From Collinsella aerofaciens (GTDB lineage: Bacteria > Actinomycetota > Coriobacteriia > Coriobacteriales > Coriobacteriaceae), in the NCBI RefSeq assembly GCF_015552075.1, contig NZ_JADNDZ010000052.1:1-64000 (forward strand): a DNA stretch of 64,000 bases, in the 5' to 3' direction. A program made the position numbers and the translations under genes. Within the stretch, counting starts at the first letter, position 1; each line of letters starts with the position of its first letter. Under the pieces are notes generated by a model that was not told where the DNA came from, ran no database searches, and saw only the letters and a list, made by a program, of their open reading frames with translations. This document shows positions 42,201 through 49,980 of the stretch, one piece after another.

Positions 42201-42929
42201 TTACTCGGCCTTGGGCTCAGCGGCCATCTCGGCCTCGGAGACCTGCTCCTTGCCGGAGCCAGCGAGGCAGGCATCAGCCATGAGCTCGCACATAAGGGTG
42301 ACAGCGGAGATAGCGTCATCGTTGCAGGGGATGCCGTACTCGACCTCGTCGGGATCGGAGTTGGTGTCGATCAGAGCGACGACGGGGATGTTCAGGCGCT
42401 GAGCCTCCTTGATGGCGTTCTCCTCGCGCTTGGTGTCGATGACGAAGAGAGCCTGGGGCAGACCCTTCATGTCGCGGGCGCCACCGAGGTTGGTCTGGAG
42501 CTTGGTGAGCTCCTTGCCGAGAACAGCCTGCTCCTTCTTGGGCAGAACAGCCATGCGGCCGTCCTCGACCATGGCCTCGAGCTCCTCCATGCGGTTGATG
42601 CGGGAGCGGATGGTGACGAAGTTGGTCAGCATACCGCCGAGCCAACGCTGGTTGATGTAAGGCATGTTGGCGCGCTCAGCAGCGTTCTTGACGGCCTCCT
42701 GAGCCTGCTTCTTGGTGCCGACGAACAGCACGTTGCCGCCCTTGGCGACGTTCTTGACGAAGGTGTAGGCCTGGTCGGCGTCGAGGATGGTCTGCTTGAG
42801 GTCGAGGATGTAGATGCCGTTGCGCTCACCGAAGATGAACGGCTTCATCTTGGGGTTCCAGCGACGGGTCTGGTGACCGAAGTGGCAGCCGGCCTCGAGC
42901 AGGGTGCGGATATTAATCTTGGTAGCCAT
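42201..42929 (-). CDS. rpsB: 30S ribosomal protein S2
   Basis: Small-subunit protein near the mRNA channel. The 242-aa product is canonical: [43 protein letters not shown] and [13 protein letters not shown]. The ATG has AGGAGG upstream. A 5' leader of about 130 nt from a strong promoter suggests S2 autoregulation, as in other bacteria. Confidence 0.97.
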   Translation of the reverse strand: MATKINIRTLLEAGCHFGHQTRRWNPKMKPFIFGERNGIYILDLKQTILDADQAYTFVKNVAKGGNVLFVGTKKQAQEAVKNAAERANMPYINQRWLGGMLTNFVTIRSRINRMEELEAMVEDGRMAVLPKKEQAVLGKELTKLQTNLGGARDMKGLPQALFVIDTKREENAIKEAQRLNIPVVALIDTNSDPDEVEYGIPCNDDAISAVTLMCELMADACLAGSGKEQVSEAEMAAEPKAE

Positions 42930-43070
42930 GTTAAACCTCCTGTGGTTTGCCTCCGCGCGGGGTCATCCTCCAAAACCAACCCGGACATGTGCTACCAAAG
43001 CCCGGGCACCACGGTATGAAGTAGCCGCGCGTGCGTGATAAAAACATGTTGCCGTGAAGCAACCCGATGA

Positions 43071-43099
43071 ATGATAGCAGGAATGCATCTTCCTGCCAA
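43071..43099 (-). promoter_or_regulatory. Strong promoter of rpsB-tsf
   Basis: TTGGCA, a 17-nt spacer and TATCAT preceded by TGC (extended -10). Downstream, the ~135-nt leader holds stems such as GTTGC/GCAAC and a larger CCCGG...CCGGG pairing. Confidence 0.75.
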
Positions 43100-43148
43100 C
43101 CCGCAATCAAAACCACACACCTGAGTGCGGCGCGGGTCGTCTCAGCCA

Positions 43149-44069
43149 CTATTCGCCGCGGGGATGGGCTTGAGCCACGGCACGTTTGAGCCGATCGGGC
43201 GTGAGATGTGTGTAGATCTGCGTCGTGGACAGGCTCGCATGACCCAGCAGCTCTTGAACCGAGCGCAAGTCCGCACCGCCCTCGAGCAAGTCGGTCGCAA
43301 AAGTATGGCGCATCGCATGCGGGGCGATGTCGGACGGAATGCCGGCGAGCGTCGCCAGCGTATGGAACCGCCGCCGGAGGATGGCGGCACTCATGCGATT
43401 GCCGCGCGCCGATATAAGCAGCGGATGCGGCCCGGTAGCGAGGTCAAGGCGCTTTGCACGAGAGAGCAACTCCGGCCTCCCCTCCTCAATATAGAGACGC
43501 GTCGCCTCGAGCGCACGACGATACAGAGGGACGATACGTTCTTTGCTCCCCTTGCCCCAAAGGCGCAGCGTGCGTTCGGACCAAGCGATGGACTCCACAT
43601 TGAGTGCTGCGAGCTCAGAGATACGAGCACCCGAGGCATAGAGCAGCTCGAGCATCGCCGCATCGCGCAGTCCCGCGGGCGTTGAGGTATCAGGCGTCTT
43701 GAGCAGCGCCTCGACCTGCTGGGTCGTAAGGACGCCCGGCAGGTCGCGCGGCAGCTTGGGCGACGCGATCGCCGAGACTGCATCGCCCTCGACAATCCCC
43801 TCGGCAGCCATCCACCGATAGAGCGAGCGAATGGCAGACAGATGCGCCGCAAGCGTTCGGGGAGCCACCTGCTCACGCGAAAGCTCGGCAAGATAGCGAC
43901 GAATGGTGCGCACGTCGGCAGCGAAAGCATCGATATCCTCGCGCTCGCACCAGGCAGCAAAGCGCTCCAACCGCGAGCCATAGGCCGTCACCGTGTTGGG
44001 AGAAAGTCCCTCGACACGTGCGATGTAGGCGATAAACGAGTCGACGGTGTCGTACAGGTCAAAGGCTAT
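43149..44069 (-). CDS. xerC: XerC/CodV-type tyrosine recombinase, probable ATA start
   Basis: Site-specific recombinase that resolves chromosome dimers at dif. The 306-aa reading has an N-terminal SAM-like core-binding domain (~4-90) and a catalytic domain with Arg in SGARISELA, Lys in GKGSKERIV, HAMRHTFAT, LLGHASLSTTQIYTH (active-site His and Tyr). The first ATG/GTG/TTG in frame (GTG at 43991) would remove 26 residues of the core-binding domain, including DLYDTVDSFIAYIARVEG. An ATA at 44069 overlaps the trmFO TAG stop (ATAG), with GGAGG 9 nt upstream, giving the family length. Start assignment is inference. The order trmFO-xerC is conserved in Firmicutes. Confidence 0.82.
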   Translation of the reverse strand: MAFDLYDTVDSFIAYIARVEGLSPNTVTAYGSRLERFAAWCEREDIDAFAADVRTIRRYLAELSREQVAPRTLAAHLSAIRSLYRWMAAEGIVEGDAVSAIASPKLPRDLPGVLTTQQVEALLKTPDTSTPAGLRDAAMLELLYASGARISELAALNVESIAWSERTLRLWGKGSKERIVPLYRRALEATRLYIEEGRPELLSRAKRLDLATGPHPLLISARGNRMSAAILRRRFHTLATLAGIPSDIAPHAMRHTFATDLLEGGADLRSVQELLGHASLSTTQIYTHLTPDRLKRAVAQAHPRGE

Positions 44070-45409
44070 GACCGGTCGCCTCCAAACAAATCGGGGCGAG
44101 TGGCCAGATAGGCATCAAGGGCCTCGAGCGCACGGTCCGCATAGGCCTGGTAGCGGTCGCGCTTGCTGCGGCGCTTACCATCCTCGAGTGGCGGCACCAG
44201 GCCAAAGTTGACATGCATGGGCTGATAGCCCACGGTGGCAGGATCGGTCGCATAGCCCACGAGCGCACCCAGGGCGCCCACACGCGGCAACTCGACGCCC
44301 GCGGCACCGATAGCCTCGGCATAGGTGTTGAGCGCCGCGAGCAGGCCCGTCGCCACGGCTTCCATGTACCCCTCGGTGCCGGTGATCTGACCGGCCAGGC
44401 GCACGCCGGTACCGGGCACGGCAAAGGTGCCATCGAGCACGTGCGGGGCGTCGACAAAGGTATTGCGGTGCATGACACCGTAGCGGAAGAACTCAGCGTT
44501 CTCCAGGCCCGGCACCATATGGAAGACGCGCTTCTGCTCGCCAAAGGTCAGGTTGGTCTGGAAGCCCACCAGGTTATAGGCGGTCTTCTCCTTGTTCTCG
44601 GCACGCAGCTGAATCGCCGCCCAGGGGCGACGTCCGGTACGCGGGTCGGTGAGGCCGACGGGCTTCATGGCGCCAAAGCGAATGGCGTCCTTGCCGGTGC
44701 GCGCAACTTCCTCGGCAGGCTGGCAGGCCTGGAACAGATCGCCGCCCTCAAAGTCTTTGAGCACCACGCGGTCGGCCGTGGTAAGCGCCTCGATAAAGGC
44801 CTCGTACTCCTCCTTGTTGAGCGGAGCGTTGAGATAGTCGCCGCTCCCCTGCTCCTCGTAGCGCGACTGCGAGAACAGCACGTCCATATCGAGCGTGGAG
44901 GCATCGACGATCGGCGCCGCCGCATCAAAGAATGCCAGGGCATCGCCACCGACGAGCTTCATAACCTCTTCGCTCAGCGCCGGTGAACACAGCGGGCCCG
45001 CGGCAATGACCACGTGACCCTCGGGAATCTGCGTGACCTCGCCGTGCACGACCTCGATATTGGGACGAGCGGCAACCTCGGCCTCGACAAGCTCGGAAAA
45101 CTTGACGCGGTCGACCGCCAAGGCGCCACCGGCGGGAACAGCCGCGCGATGGGCGCAATCGAGCAGGACTGAACCCATGCGCTCAAGCTCGGCCTTCAGC
45201 AAACCAGCCGCGGAATCCGGACGGGTCGACTTAAACGAATTGGAGCAGACGAGCTCTGCCAGGTGATCGGTATGGTGGGCCGGGGAGCTCACCTGGGGGC
45301 GCATCTCGCACAGCTTTACGGCAAACCCGCGGTCTGCCAGCTGGATCGCGCATTCCGAACCCGCCAGACCGCCACCGATAACCGTCACCTGATCGAACTG
45401 CATCTGCAA
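44066..45409 (-). CDS. trmFO: tRNA m5U54 methyltransferase TrmFO (folate/FAD)
   Basis: Flavoprotein using methylenetetrahydrofolate to make m5U54 in the T-loop. The 447-aa product has the FAD motif VIGGGLAGSECA near 10-21, CEMRP, and LAELVCSNSFKS containing the catalytic Cys region. It lies between dprA and xerC; topA, often between dprA and trmFO, is absent here. The stop overlaps the proposed xerC start. Confidence 0.95.
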   Translation of the reverse strand: MQMQFDQVTVIGGGLAGSECAIQLADRGFAVKLCEMRPQVSSPAHHTDHLAELVCSNSFKSTRPDSAAGLLKAELERMGSVLLDCAHRAAVPAGGALAVDRVKFSELVEAEVAARPNIEVVHGEVTQIPEGHVVIAAGPLCSPALSEEVMKLVGGDALAFFDAAAPIVDASTLDMDVLFSQSRYEEQGSGDYLNAPLNKEEYEAFIEALTTADRVVLKDFEGGDLFQACQPAEEVARTGKDAIRFGAMKPVGLTDPRTGRRPWAAIQLRAENKEKTAYNLVGFQTNLTFGEQKRVFHMVPGLENAEFFRYGVMHRNTFVDAPHVLDGTFAVPGTGVRLAGQITGTEGYMEAVATGLLAALNTYAEAIGAAGVELPRVGALGALVGYATDPATVGYQPMHVNFGLVPPLEDGKRRSKRDRYQAYADRALEALDAYLATRPDLFGGDRS

Positions 45410-45417
45410 ACACCTTT

Positions 45418-46353
45418 CTAATTGACACGTTTTCCATTGTGACCGAAGGGCGTCTGGGCGTGAAGGGCAAACTTGGAGGGCGCATACCTTCCATCCATCA
45501 TGCGCTCGATAAGGCCCTCGAGTTCAAGCGAACCCAGGAGTTTGAGTACGCCGGCAGCATCGAGCGAGACGAGCGCCGCGATGTCGTCGACCTTGAGCGG
45601 AGAGGCGATGAGCGCATGCATCACGGTCTGCTGCGTTGGATCCAGGTCGGCAATGCCGGGAGCATCGGGGCGCGAGTAGCGCAGGGTTCCGTAGATGCGT
45701 GAGATAGCCATCTCGATAGATTCCTCGTCGACGATGCAGCAGGCACCGTTCGCAATGAGGTAATTCGTGCCACGCGACTCGGGCGATAGGATCGACCCCG
45801 GCACGGCAAGAAGTTCGCGCCCCAAATCCATAGCAGCCTCGGCTGTAGAAAACGTCCCGGAAGGCATACCCGCCTCGGATACAAAGAGGGCTTGCGACAG
45901 GGCCGCGATCACGCGATTGCGGCGCGGAAAGGCAAACTTGCGCGGACCCATGCCCCACGGAGAGATCGACACGACCGCGCCACCCGTATCGAGCGTGCGC
46001 GTAATAAGCCCCGCGCTCGAACGCGGATAGACCACGTCGGCGCCCGTCCCCAGCACCACGACGTGTTTGCCGCCGGCGTTGACCACAGCCCAACCCGAGG
46101 CCTGGTCACAACCGACCGCGCCGCCCGAAACAACCGTCACTCCTGCCTCGATCGCCACCTTCGCCGCAAGCTCTGCCACGGCAAGACCATACGGCGAGGC
46201 CTTGCGCGCGCCGATGATGGAGAGCGCGGGCGTCGAAAGTACCTCGGGGTTGCCGCGCACATAAAGCGTCTGGGGTATATCAGAAAGCTCCAAAACGGTC
46301 TCGGGATACAACGCATCGCCTGGATGCAGCTCGAAGGTTCCCTCGGCCATCAT
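45418..46353 (-). CDS. dprA: DNA processing protein DprA
   Basis: Loads RecA onto incoming single-stranded DNA during transformation. The 311-aa product has the Rossmann-like core (SGGAVGCDQASGWAVVNAGG, VLGTGADVVYP, FPRRNRVIAALSQALFVSEA) and a C-terminal winged helix (~245-300). An N-terminal SAM domain found in some homologues is absent or very short. The first ATG of MMAEGTF overlaps the comM stop as ATGA, with GGAGG 5 nt upstream. It is part of yraN-comM-dprA, which carries the candidate competence operator. Confidence 0.94.
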   Translation of the reverse strand: MMAEGTFELHPGDALYPETVLELSDIPQTLYVRGNPEVLSTPALSIIGARKASPYGLAVAELAAKVAIEAGVTVVSGGAVGCDQASGWAVVNAGGKHVVVLGTGADVVYPRSSAGLITRTLDTGGAVVSISPWGMGPRKFAFPRRNRVIAALSQALFVSEAGMPSGTFSTAEAAMDLGRELLAVPGSILSPESRGTNYLIANGACCIVDEESIEMAISRIYGTLRYSRPDAPGIADLDPTQQTVMHALIASPLKVDDIAALVSLDAAGVLKLLGSLELEGLIERMMDGRYAPSKFALHAQTPFGHNGKRVN

Positions 46354-47873
46354 TGGTCCCTCCTTCCCTGGTACATCGCCGCCTCGAGCACGTGGTCCTG
46401 CGTCACTTGCTCGCTCTCGGCGACATCTGCGATCGTACGCGCAATGCGAACCAGGCGCACGGTGCCACGCCCTGTGAGATGTGTGCGTTTGGACAGGCCG
46501 AGTACGCATTTCTCGGCAGCATCATCGAGCTCAAAGGTCGAAACGACGCCGTCAATGGACCGCGTCTCGTCATCCTCGGCCTCGGCATCCGCATCGTCCA
46601 TACGGGATTCGCGCCAAGCGCGAAAAGCGCGACCGCGCACAACGTAGTCACGTAACTCGGCCGACGACATACCCTCCGCGCCCTCGATAATCACCTGAGG
46701 GTCGGGACGAGTCACATCGATCATCATGTCGATACGGTCGGCCAAAGGACCGCGCAGCTTTGCCCGATAGCGCTCGACCATCGCCGCCGAGCAGCGACAC
46801 GGTACCTCGCGATCGCCCAAAAAGCCGCAGGGGCAGGGATTGCTCGCAGCGAGCAGCTGAAAGCGCGACGGGAAGGTAAAGGCCCCGTCGACGCGTACGA
46901 TCCTCACATAACCGCGTTCGATGGGCTGACGCAGCGCCTGCAGTACACCCGTGGGAAACTCGGCAAGCTCGTCCAAAAAGAGCACGCCGCCATGAGCCAG
47001 GCTAATTTCGCCCGGATGCACTGGACGTCCGCCGCCGATGAGGCCCGCGGTCGAAATGCTGTGATGCGGGCTGCGGAAGGGGCGATGCCCCGCAAGCAGT
47101 CCATCGATGTTCTCACCCAAAACCGAATGGATGCACAGCGCCTCCTGTTGATCCTCAACGGAAAGCTCGGGCAGGATGCCGGTCATACGGCGCGCAAGCA
47201 TCGTCTTGCCCGATCCCGGGGACCCAATCATGAGCAAGCCGAGTTCTCCTGCCGCCGCAAGCGCCATGCCGCGTTTAGCGACTTCCTGCCCCAGCACGTC
47301 TGCATAGTCGAGCTCAGGCTCAAAGGTCGCCTCGACGCCCTCAGAATCCAAGTAGTGCCGCGCGGCATCGCCCATACCATGAGCAAGCTGAGACAAATGA
47401 TCGATGAATCCACAATCCACGCCCGCGAGTGGCACATGCTGGTCGGACCTGCCGGCGATAAAAGACAGCCCCATATCACGCGCCAATAGTTGAAACGCCA
47501 CCTCGCCCTTGACGGGAAGCACCGTACCGTCCAGACCAAGCTCACCTGCGATAAGGCAGCGATCGAGGTTGTCACGGGGAATCTGCCCATCGGCCGCCAA
47601 TACCGCGATGGCGATGGGCAGGTCAAAGCCGCTACCGGTCTTGCGGATATCGCCGGGTGCCAGGTTAACGGTAATGCCCGAGCGTGGGATCTCGAACCCG
47701 GCGGAGCGCATCGCACAACGAATACGACCACGTGACTCCATCACCTCCATACTCGGAATGCCGAGCATCTGGATGCCCGGGATGCCACCGGCAAGCGAGA
47801 CCTCGACCGTGACGTGAATCGCCTCGACGCCGCGGATGCAGGCCGCGTGAACGGCAAACGTCTCGAACGCCAT
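46350..47873 (-). CDS. comM: ComM/YifB AAA+ helicase (Mg chelatase-like)
   Basis: Hexameric helicase that promotes branch migration during natural transformation. The 507-aa product has an N-terminal Lon-protease-like ChlI domain (~20-145), Walker A GSPGSGKTMLARRM (~215-229), Walker B GGVLFLDELAEF and a C-terminal Mg-chelatase domain with four zinc-type Cys in NPCPCGF...PCRC. The ATG shares a base with the yraN stop (TGATG) and its own stop overlaps dprA. Confidence 0.93.
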   Translation of the reverse strand: MAFETFAVHAACIRGVEAIHVTVEVSLAGGIPGIQMLGIPSMEVMESRGRIRCAMRSAGFEIPRSGITVNLAPGDIRKTGSGFDLPIAIAVLAADGQIPRDNLDRCLIAGELGLDGTVLPVKGEVAFQLLARDMGLSFIAGRSDQHVPLAGVDCGFIDHLSQLAHGMGDAARHYLDSEGVEATFEPELDYADVLGQEVAKRGMALAAAGELGLLMIGSPGSGKTMLARRMTGILPELSVEDQQEALCIHSVLGENIDGLLAGHRPFRSPHHSISTAGLIGGGRPVHPGEISLAHGGVLFLDELAEFPTGVLQALRQPIERGYVRIVRVDGAFTFPSRFQLLAASNPCPCGFLGDREVPCRCSAAMVERYRAKLRGPLADRIDMMIDVTRPDPQVIIEGAEGMSSAELRDYVVRGRAFRAWRESRMDDADAEAEDDETRSIDGVVSTFELDDAAEKCVLGLSKRTHLTGRGTVRLVRIARTIADVAESEQVTQDHVLEAAMYQGRRDQ

Positions 47874-48358
47874 CACGACACCTGCCAATCGAACGCGCTG
47901 TACTGGTGCTCGATCTCGGCGATATGCCCGCCGCGAATGGTGACGCCCACGGCATCGAAGCGAATCGCCTTGAGCGGATAATGCTCCATGAGATAGCAGC
48001 TTGCGATGCGGCGGTAGCGGCGTTGCTTTTGGGCATCCACGGCCTCCTCGGGAAAGACCCGCGTGGTGCAATCCAGGGCGACGCGTCTCGTCTTGACCTC
48101 GGCCATCACAACGACATCGTCGAGCTCATCGAGCAGCACCAGGTCGGCCTCGCCCTCGGTGCAACGATAGCCCTGCTCCAGCAAGGTGTAGCCGCGCTCG
48201 TTAAAGTAGTCGATTGCGATAAGCTCACCCAGCATGCCCAGCTCGCGAGGACTGAGTCCCTTGATAAACTCGGGCGTCATCGCTCCGCAGTCGAGCTCGC
48301 CGTTTTCCCAACGCTCTTTGAGCTGCTGCGTCTTGCTCTTTTTGCTTGCGGCACTCAT
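47873..48358 (-). CDS. yraN: YraN/UPF0102 nuclease-like protein
   Basis: Restriction-endonuclease-fold protein of unproven function, often found beside comM-dprA and rnhB. The 161-aa product has GMLGELIAIDYFNERGY, then the PD-(D/E)xK-like core GEADLVLLDELDDVVVMAEVKTR with acidic and Lys residues in place. A 40-residue N-terminal extension (~1-40, starting MSAASKKSKTQQLKER) is longer than in the ~120-aa family. The ATG has AAAGGAGA upstream. It heads the comM-dprA operon and shares a candidate operator with comEA. Confidence 0.88.
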   Translation of the reverse strand: MSAASKKSKTQQLKERWENGELDCGAMTPEFIKGLSPRELGMLGELIAIDYFNERGYTLLEQGYRCTEGEADLVLLDELDDVVVMAEVKTRRVALDCTTRVFPEEAVDAQKQRRYRRIASCYLMEHYPLKAIRFDAVGVTIRGGHIAEIEHQYSAFDWQVS

Positions 48359-48429
48359 GGGGTCTCCTTTCCCGCACACTGCATTGCCCCGATGATGAGG
48401 GCACCTTTCATGCGGGTAAGTACCGGAAG

Positions 48430-48449
48430 CAAACCAAAAGCTGACCAAA
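48430..48449 (-). promoter_or_regulatory. Candidate competence operator upstream of yraN-comM-dprA
   Basis: Minus-strand TTTGGTCAGCTTTTGGTTTG, 72 nt before the yraN start, differs at only two positions from the copy before comEA. It has two TTTGGT units 11 bp apart, and lies directly after the rnhB terminator. Confidence 0.5.
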
Positions 48450-48456
48450 TGCCGAC

Positions 48457-48498
48457 AAAAAACGGGCCGTACGCAGCGATGGTGTTGCATACGGCCCG
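48457..48498 (-). terminator. Terminator of rnhB
   Basis: A 13-bp stem (CGGGCCGTACGCA with TGCATACGGCCCG, one wobble) followed by TTTTTT on the minus strand. Confidence 0.9.
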
Positions 48499-48547
48499 CT
48501 ACCAGCAGGTTTATAAAACCCCAGGGGTCCCTATCTCCACAATTGGC

Positions 48548-49336
48548 CTAGAAAAGGCGCTCAGTCTGCAGAAAGTTTCCGCAAAAGCTCACGCGGTGCA
48601 GCGGACAAAGTCCATGTTTGCGAATGGCCTCGATGTGCTCGGGGCTCGCATAGCCCTTCGACTCGGCCAGATGGTACTCGGGATACTCGGCGTCGTACTC
48701 GACCATCATCTCGTCACGCGTGACCTTGGCCATGATGGACGCCGCGGCGATGCAGGCGATCTTGGCATCGCCCTTCACCACATCGCGCTCGTTAGGAACG
48801 GCGCCCAAGGGGTTGCCATCCATAAGCACGCAATCGGGCTCGAGCCCCGTATCGGCCACGGCGCCCGCAACGGCGGTACGGATAGCACGGGCCATGCCCA
48901 TCTCATCGATATCCTTAGGCGCGATATGGCAAAAACCGATCGCCGTCGCCACCTCGGCAATCTTCACTGAGAGCAACTCGCGGCGCGCCGGCGTGAGCTT
49001 TTTGGAATCGTTGATGCCCCAGACGCGCGGCTCCATAGGAAGGCAGACAGCGCATACCGTCAAAGGACCGGCCACCGATCCGCGACCCACCTCGTCGACA
49101 CCAACGACCACTCCATCGCCGCCAAGCTCATGCATAAGCTCGTACATGTCATTGACGCGCTCGCGCTCGGCAAGCTCTTTGGCATGGCGTTTGAGGGCGC
49201 GTTCGCAAGCCTTGATCACCTGCTGGCGCGGGTCCTCGCGATAATGCTCCACGAGGGCGGGAATCTCCTCAAACGTGGCGCTCGCCAACTCACCGGCAAC
49301 CTGCGATGCCGAAACCGAGCTCGTCATGTTGGCCAT
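48548..49336 (-). CDS. rnhB: Ribonuclease HII
   Basis: Removes ribonucleotides from DNA and cleaves RNA-DNA hybrids. The 262-aa product has an ~80-residue N-terminal helical extension, as in Bacillus-type RNase HII, then VGVDEVGRGSVAGPL with the catalytic Asp-Glu, LMDGNPLG, and CIAAASIMAKVTRDE. The ATG of MANMTSS has GGAGG 7 nt upstream. It lies between rplS and yraN, each separated by terminators. Confidence 0.95.
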   Translation of the reverse strand: MANMTSSVSASQVAGELASATFEEIPALVEHYREDPRQQVIKACERALKRHAKELAERERVNDMYELMHELGGDGVVVGVDEVGRGSVAGPLTVCAVCLPMEPRVWGINDSKKLTPARRELLSVKIAEVATAIGFCHIAPKDIDEMGMARAIRTAVAGAVADTGLEPDCVLMDGNPLGAVPNERDVVKGDAKIACIAAASIMAKVTRDEMMVEYDAEYPEYHLAESKGYASPEHIEAIRKHGLCPLHRVSFCGNFLQTERLF

Positions 49337-49365
49337 ACCAGGCCCTCCTTGCATGCAAATCAGAT

Positions 49366-49395
49366 AAAAAGAAGGGCCACCCGAAGGTGACCCTT
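49366..49395 (-). terminator. Terminator of rplS
   Basis: AAGGG-C-CACC pairs with GGTG-A-CCCTT around a stable TTCG-type loop, followed by CTTTTTA on the minus strand. Confidence 0.8.
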
Positions 49396-49429
49396 GTGTC
49401 CAAACGAGTGGACAGACGCTGCGATCTTC

Positions 49430-49771
49430 TTAGCGCTTCTCGGGGATGCGAGCAGCCTTGCCCACCTTGTCGCGGAGGTAGTACAGCTTGGCGCGACGGA
49501 CGCGACCATGACGAACGACCTCGAGCTTGGCGATCTTGGGGCTGTGAAGCGGGAAGGTACGCTCAACACCGACACCGAAGGACATCTTGCGGACGGTGAA
49601 GGTCTCGCGGGCACCGGCGCCGGCCATGCGGATGACGTCGCCCTGGAAGACCTGGATGCGCTCGCGGTCGCCTTCCTTAATGCGGTAGTGAACCTTGACG
49701 TTGTCGGCGACGCGAACCTGAGGAATGTCCTCGCGGATCTGCTGACGCTCGATTGCGCGGATGTAATCCAT
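49430..49771 (-). CDS. rplS: 50S ribosomal protein L19
   Basis: Large-subunit protein at the 30S interface. The 113-aa product matches the family: [35 protein letters not shown] and [18 protein letters not shown]. The ATG of [10 protein letters not shown] has AAGGA 7 nt upstream. Its usual neighbours rpsP-rimM-trmD lie 8 kb upstream on the same strand, displaced by glyQS and ppdK. Confidence 0.96.
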   Translation of the reverse strand: MDYIRAIERQQIREDIPQVRVADNVKVHYRIKEGDRERIQVFQGDVIRMAGAGARETFTVRKMSFGVGVERTFPLHSPKIAKLEVVRHGRVRRAKLYYLRDKVGKAARIPEKR

Positions 49772-49840
49772 GTGCAATTCCTTACTCTTCTAGAGGTGCC
49801 GTACCATCTTGGCCGGCACGTAGTTGAACAAACGTATTCG

Positions 49841-49868
49841 AGTATACACGCGCGGGTTTCTGCTGCAA
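49841..49868 (-). promoter_or_regulatory. Possible rplS promoter
   Basis: TTGCAG, 16-nt spacer, TATACT on the minus strand. The ~70-nt leader includes a stem GTGCCG/CGGCAC (49796-49819) near the rplS start. Confidence 0.5.
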
Positions 49869-49914
49869 GAACAATTTTTTACGCAGACAAAAAGACAAAA
49901 CCCGCACATGATAA

Positions 49915-49942
49915 CCGCCCGCCTCACGAATGAGACGGGCGG
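49915..49942 (-). terminator. Hairpin after ppdK
   Basis: CCGCCCG-C-CTCA pairs with TGAG-A-CGGGCGG around CGAA, 39 nt past the ppdK stop. On the minus strand TTATC follows, with T-rich tracts about 20 nt further; a moderately convincing terminator. Confidence 0.55.
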
Positions 49943-49980
49943 CATGAGGGGGGCTACACTAGACGTCGATGTGCGGGGCG

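Noticed and set aside
43149-43991. xerC starting at GTG 43991
   Set aside because: This removes conserved core-binding residues that are still encoded upstream in frame. The longer reading with an ATA start fits family length better, though it is not proven.
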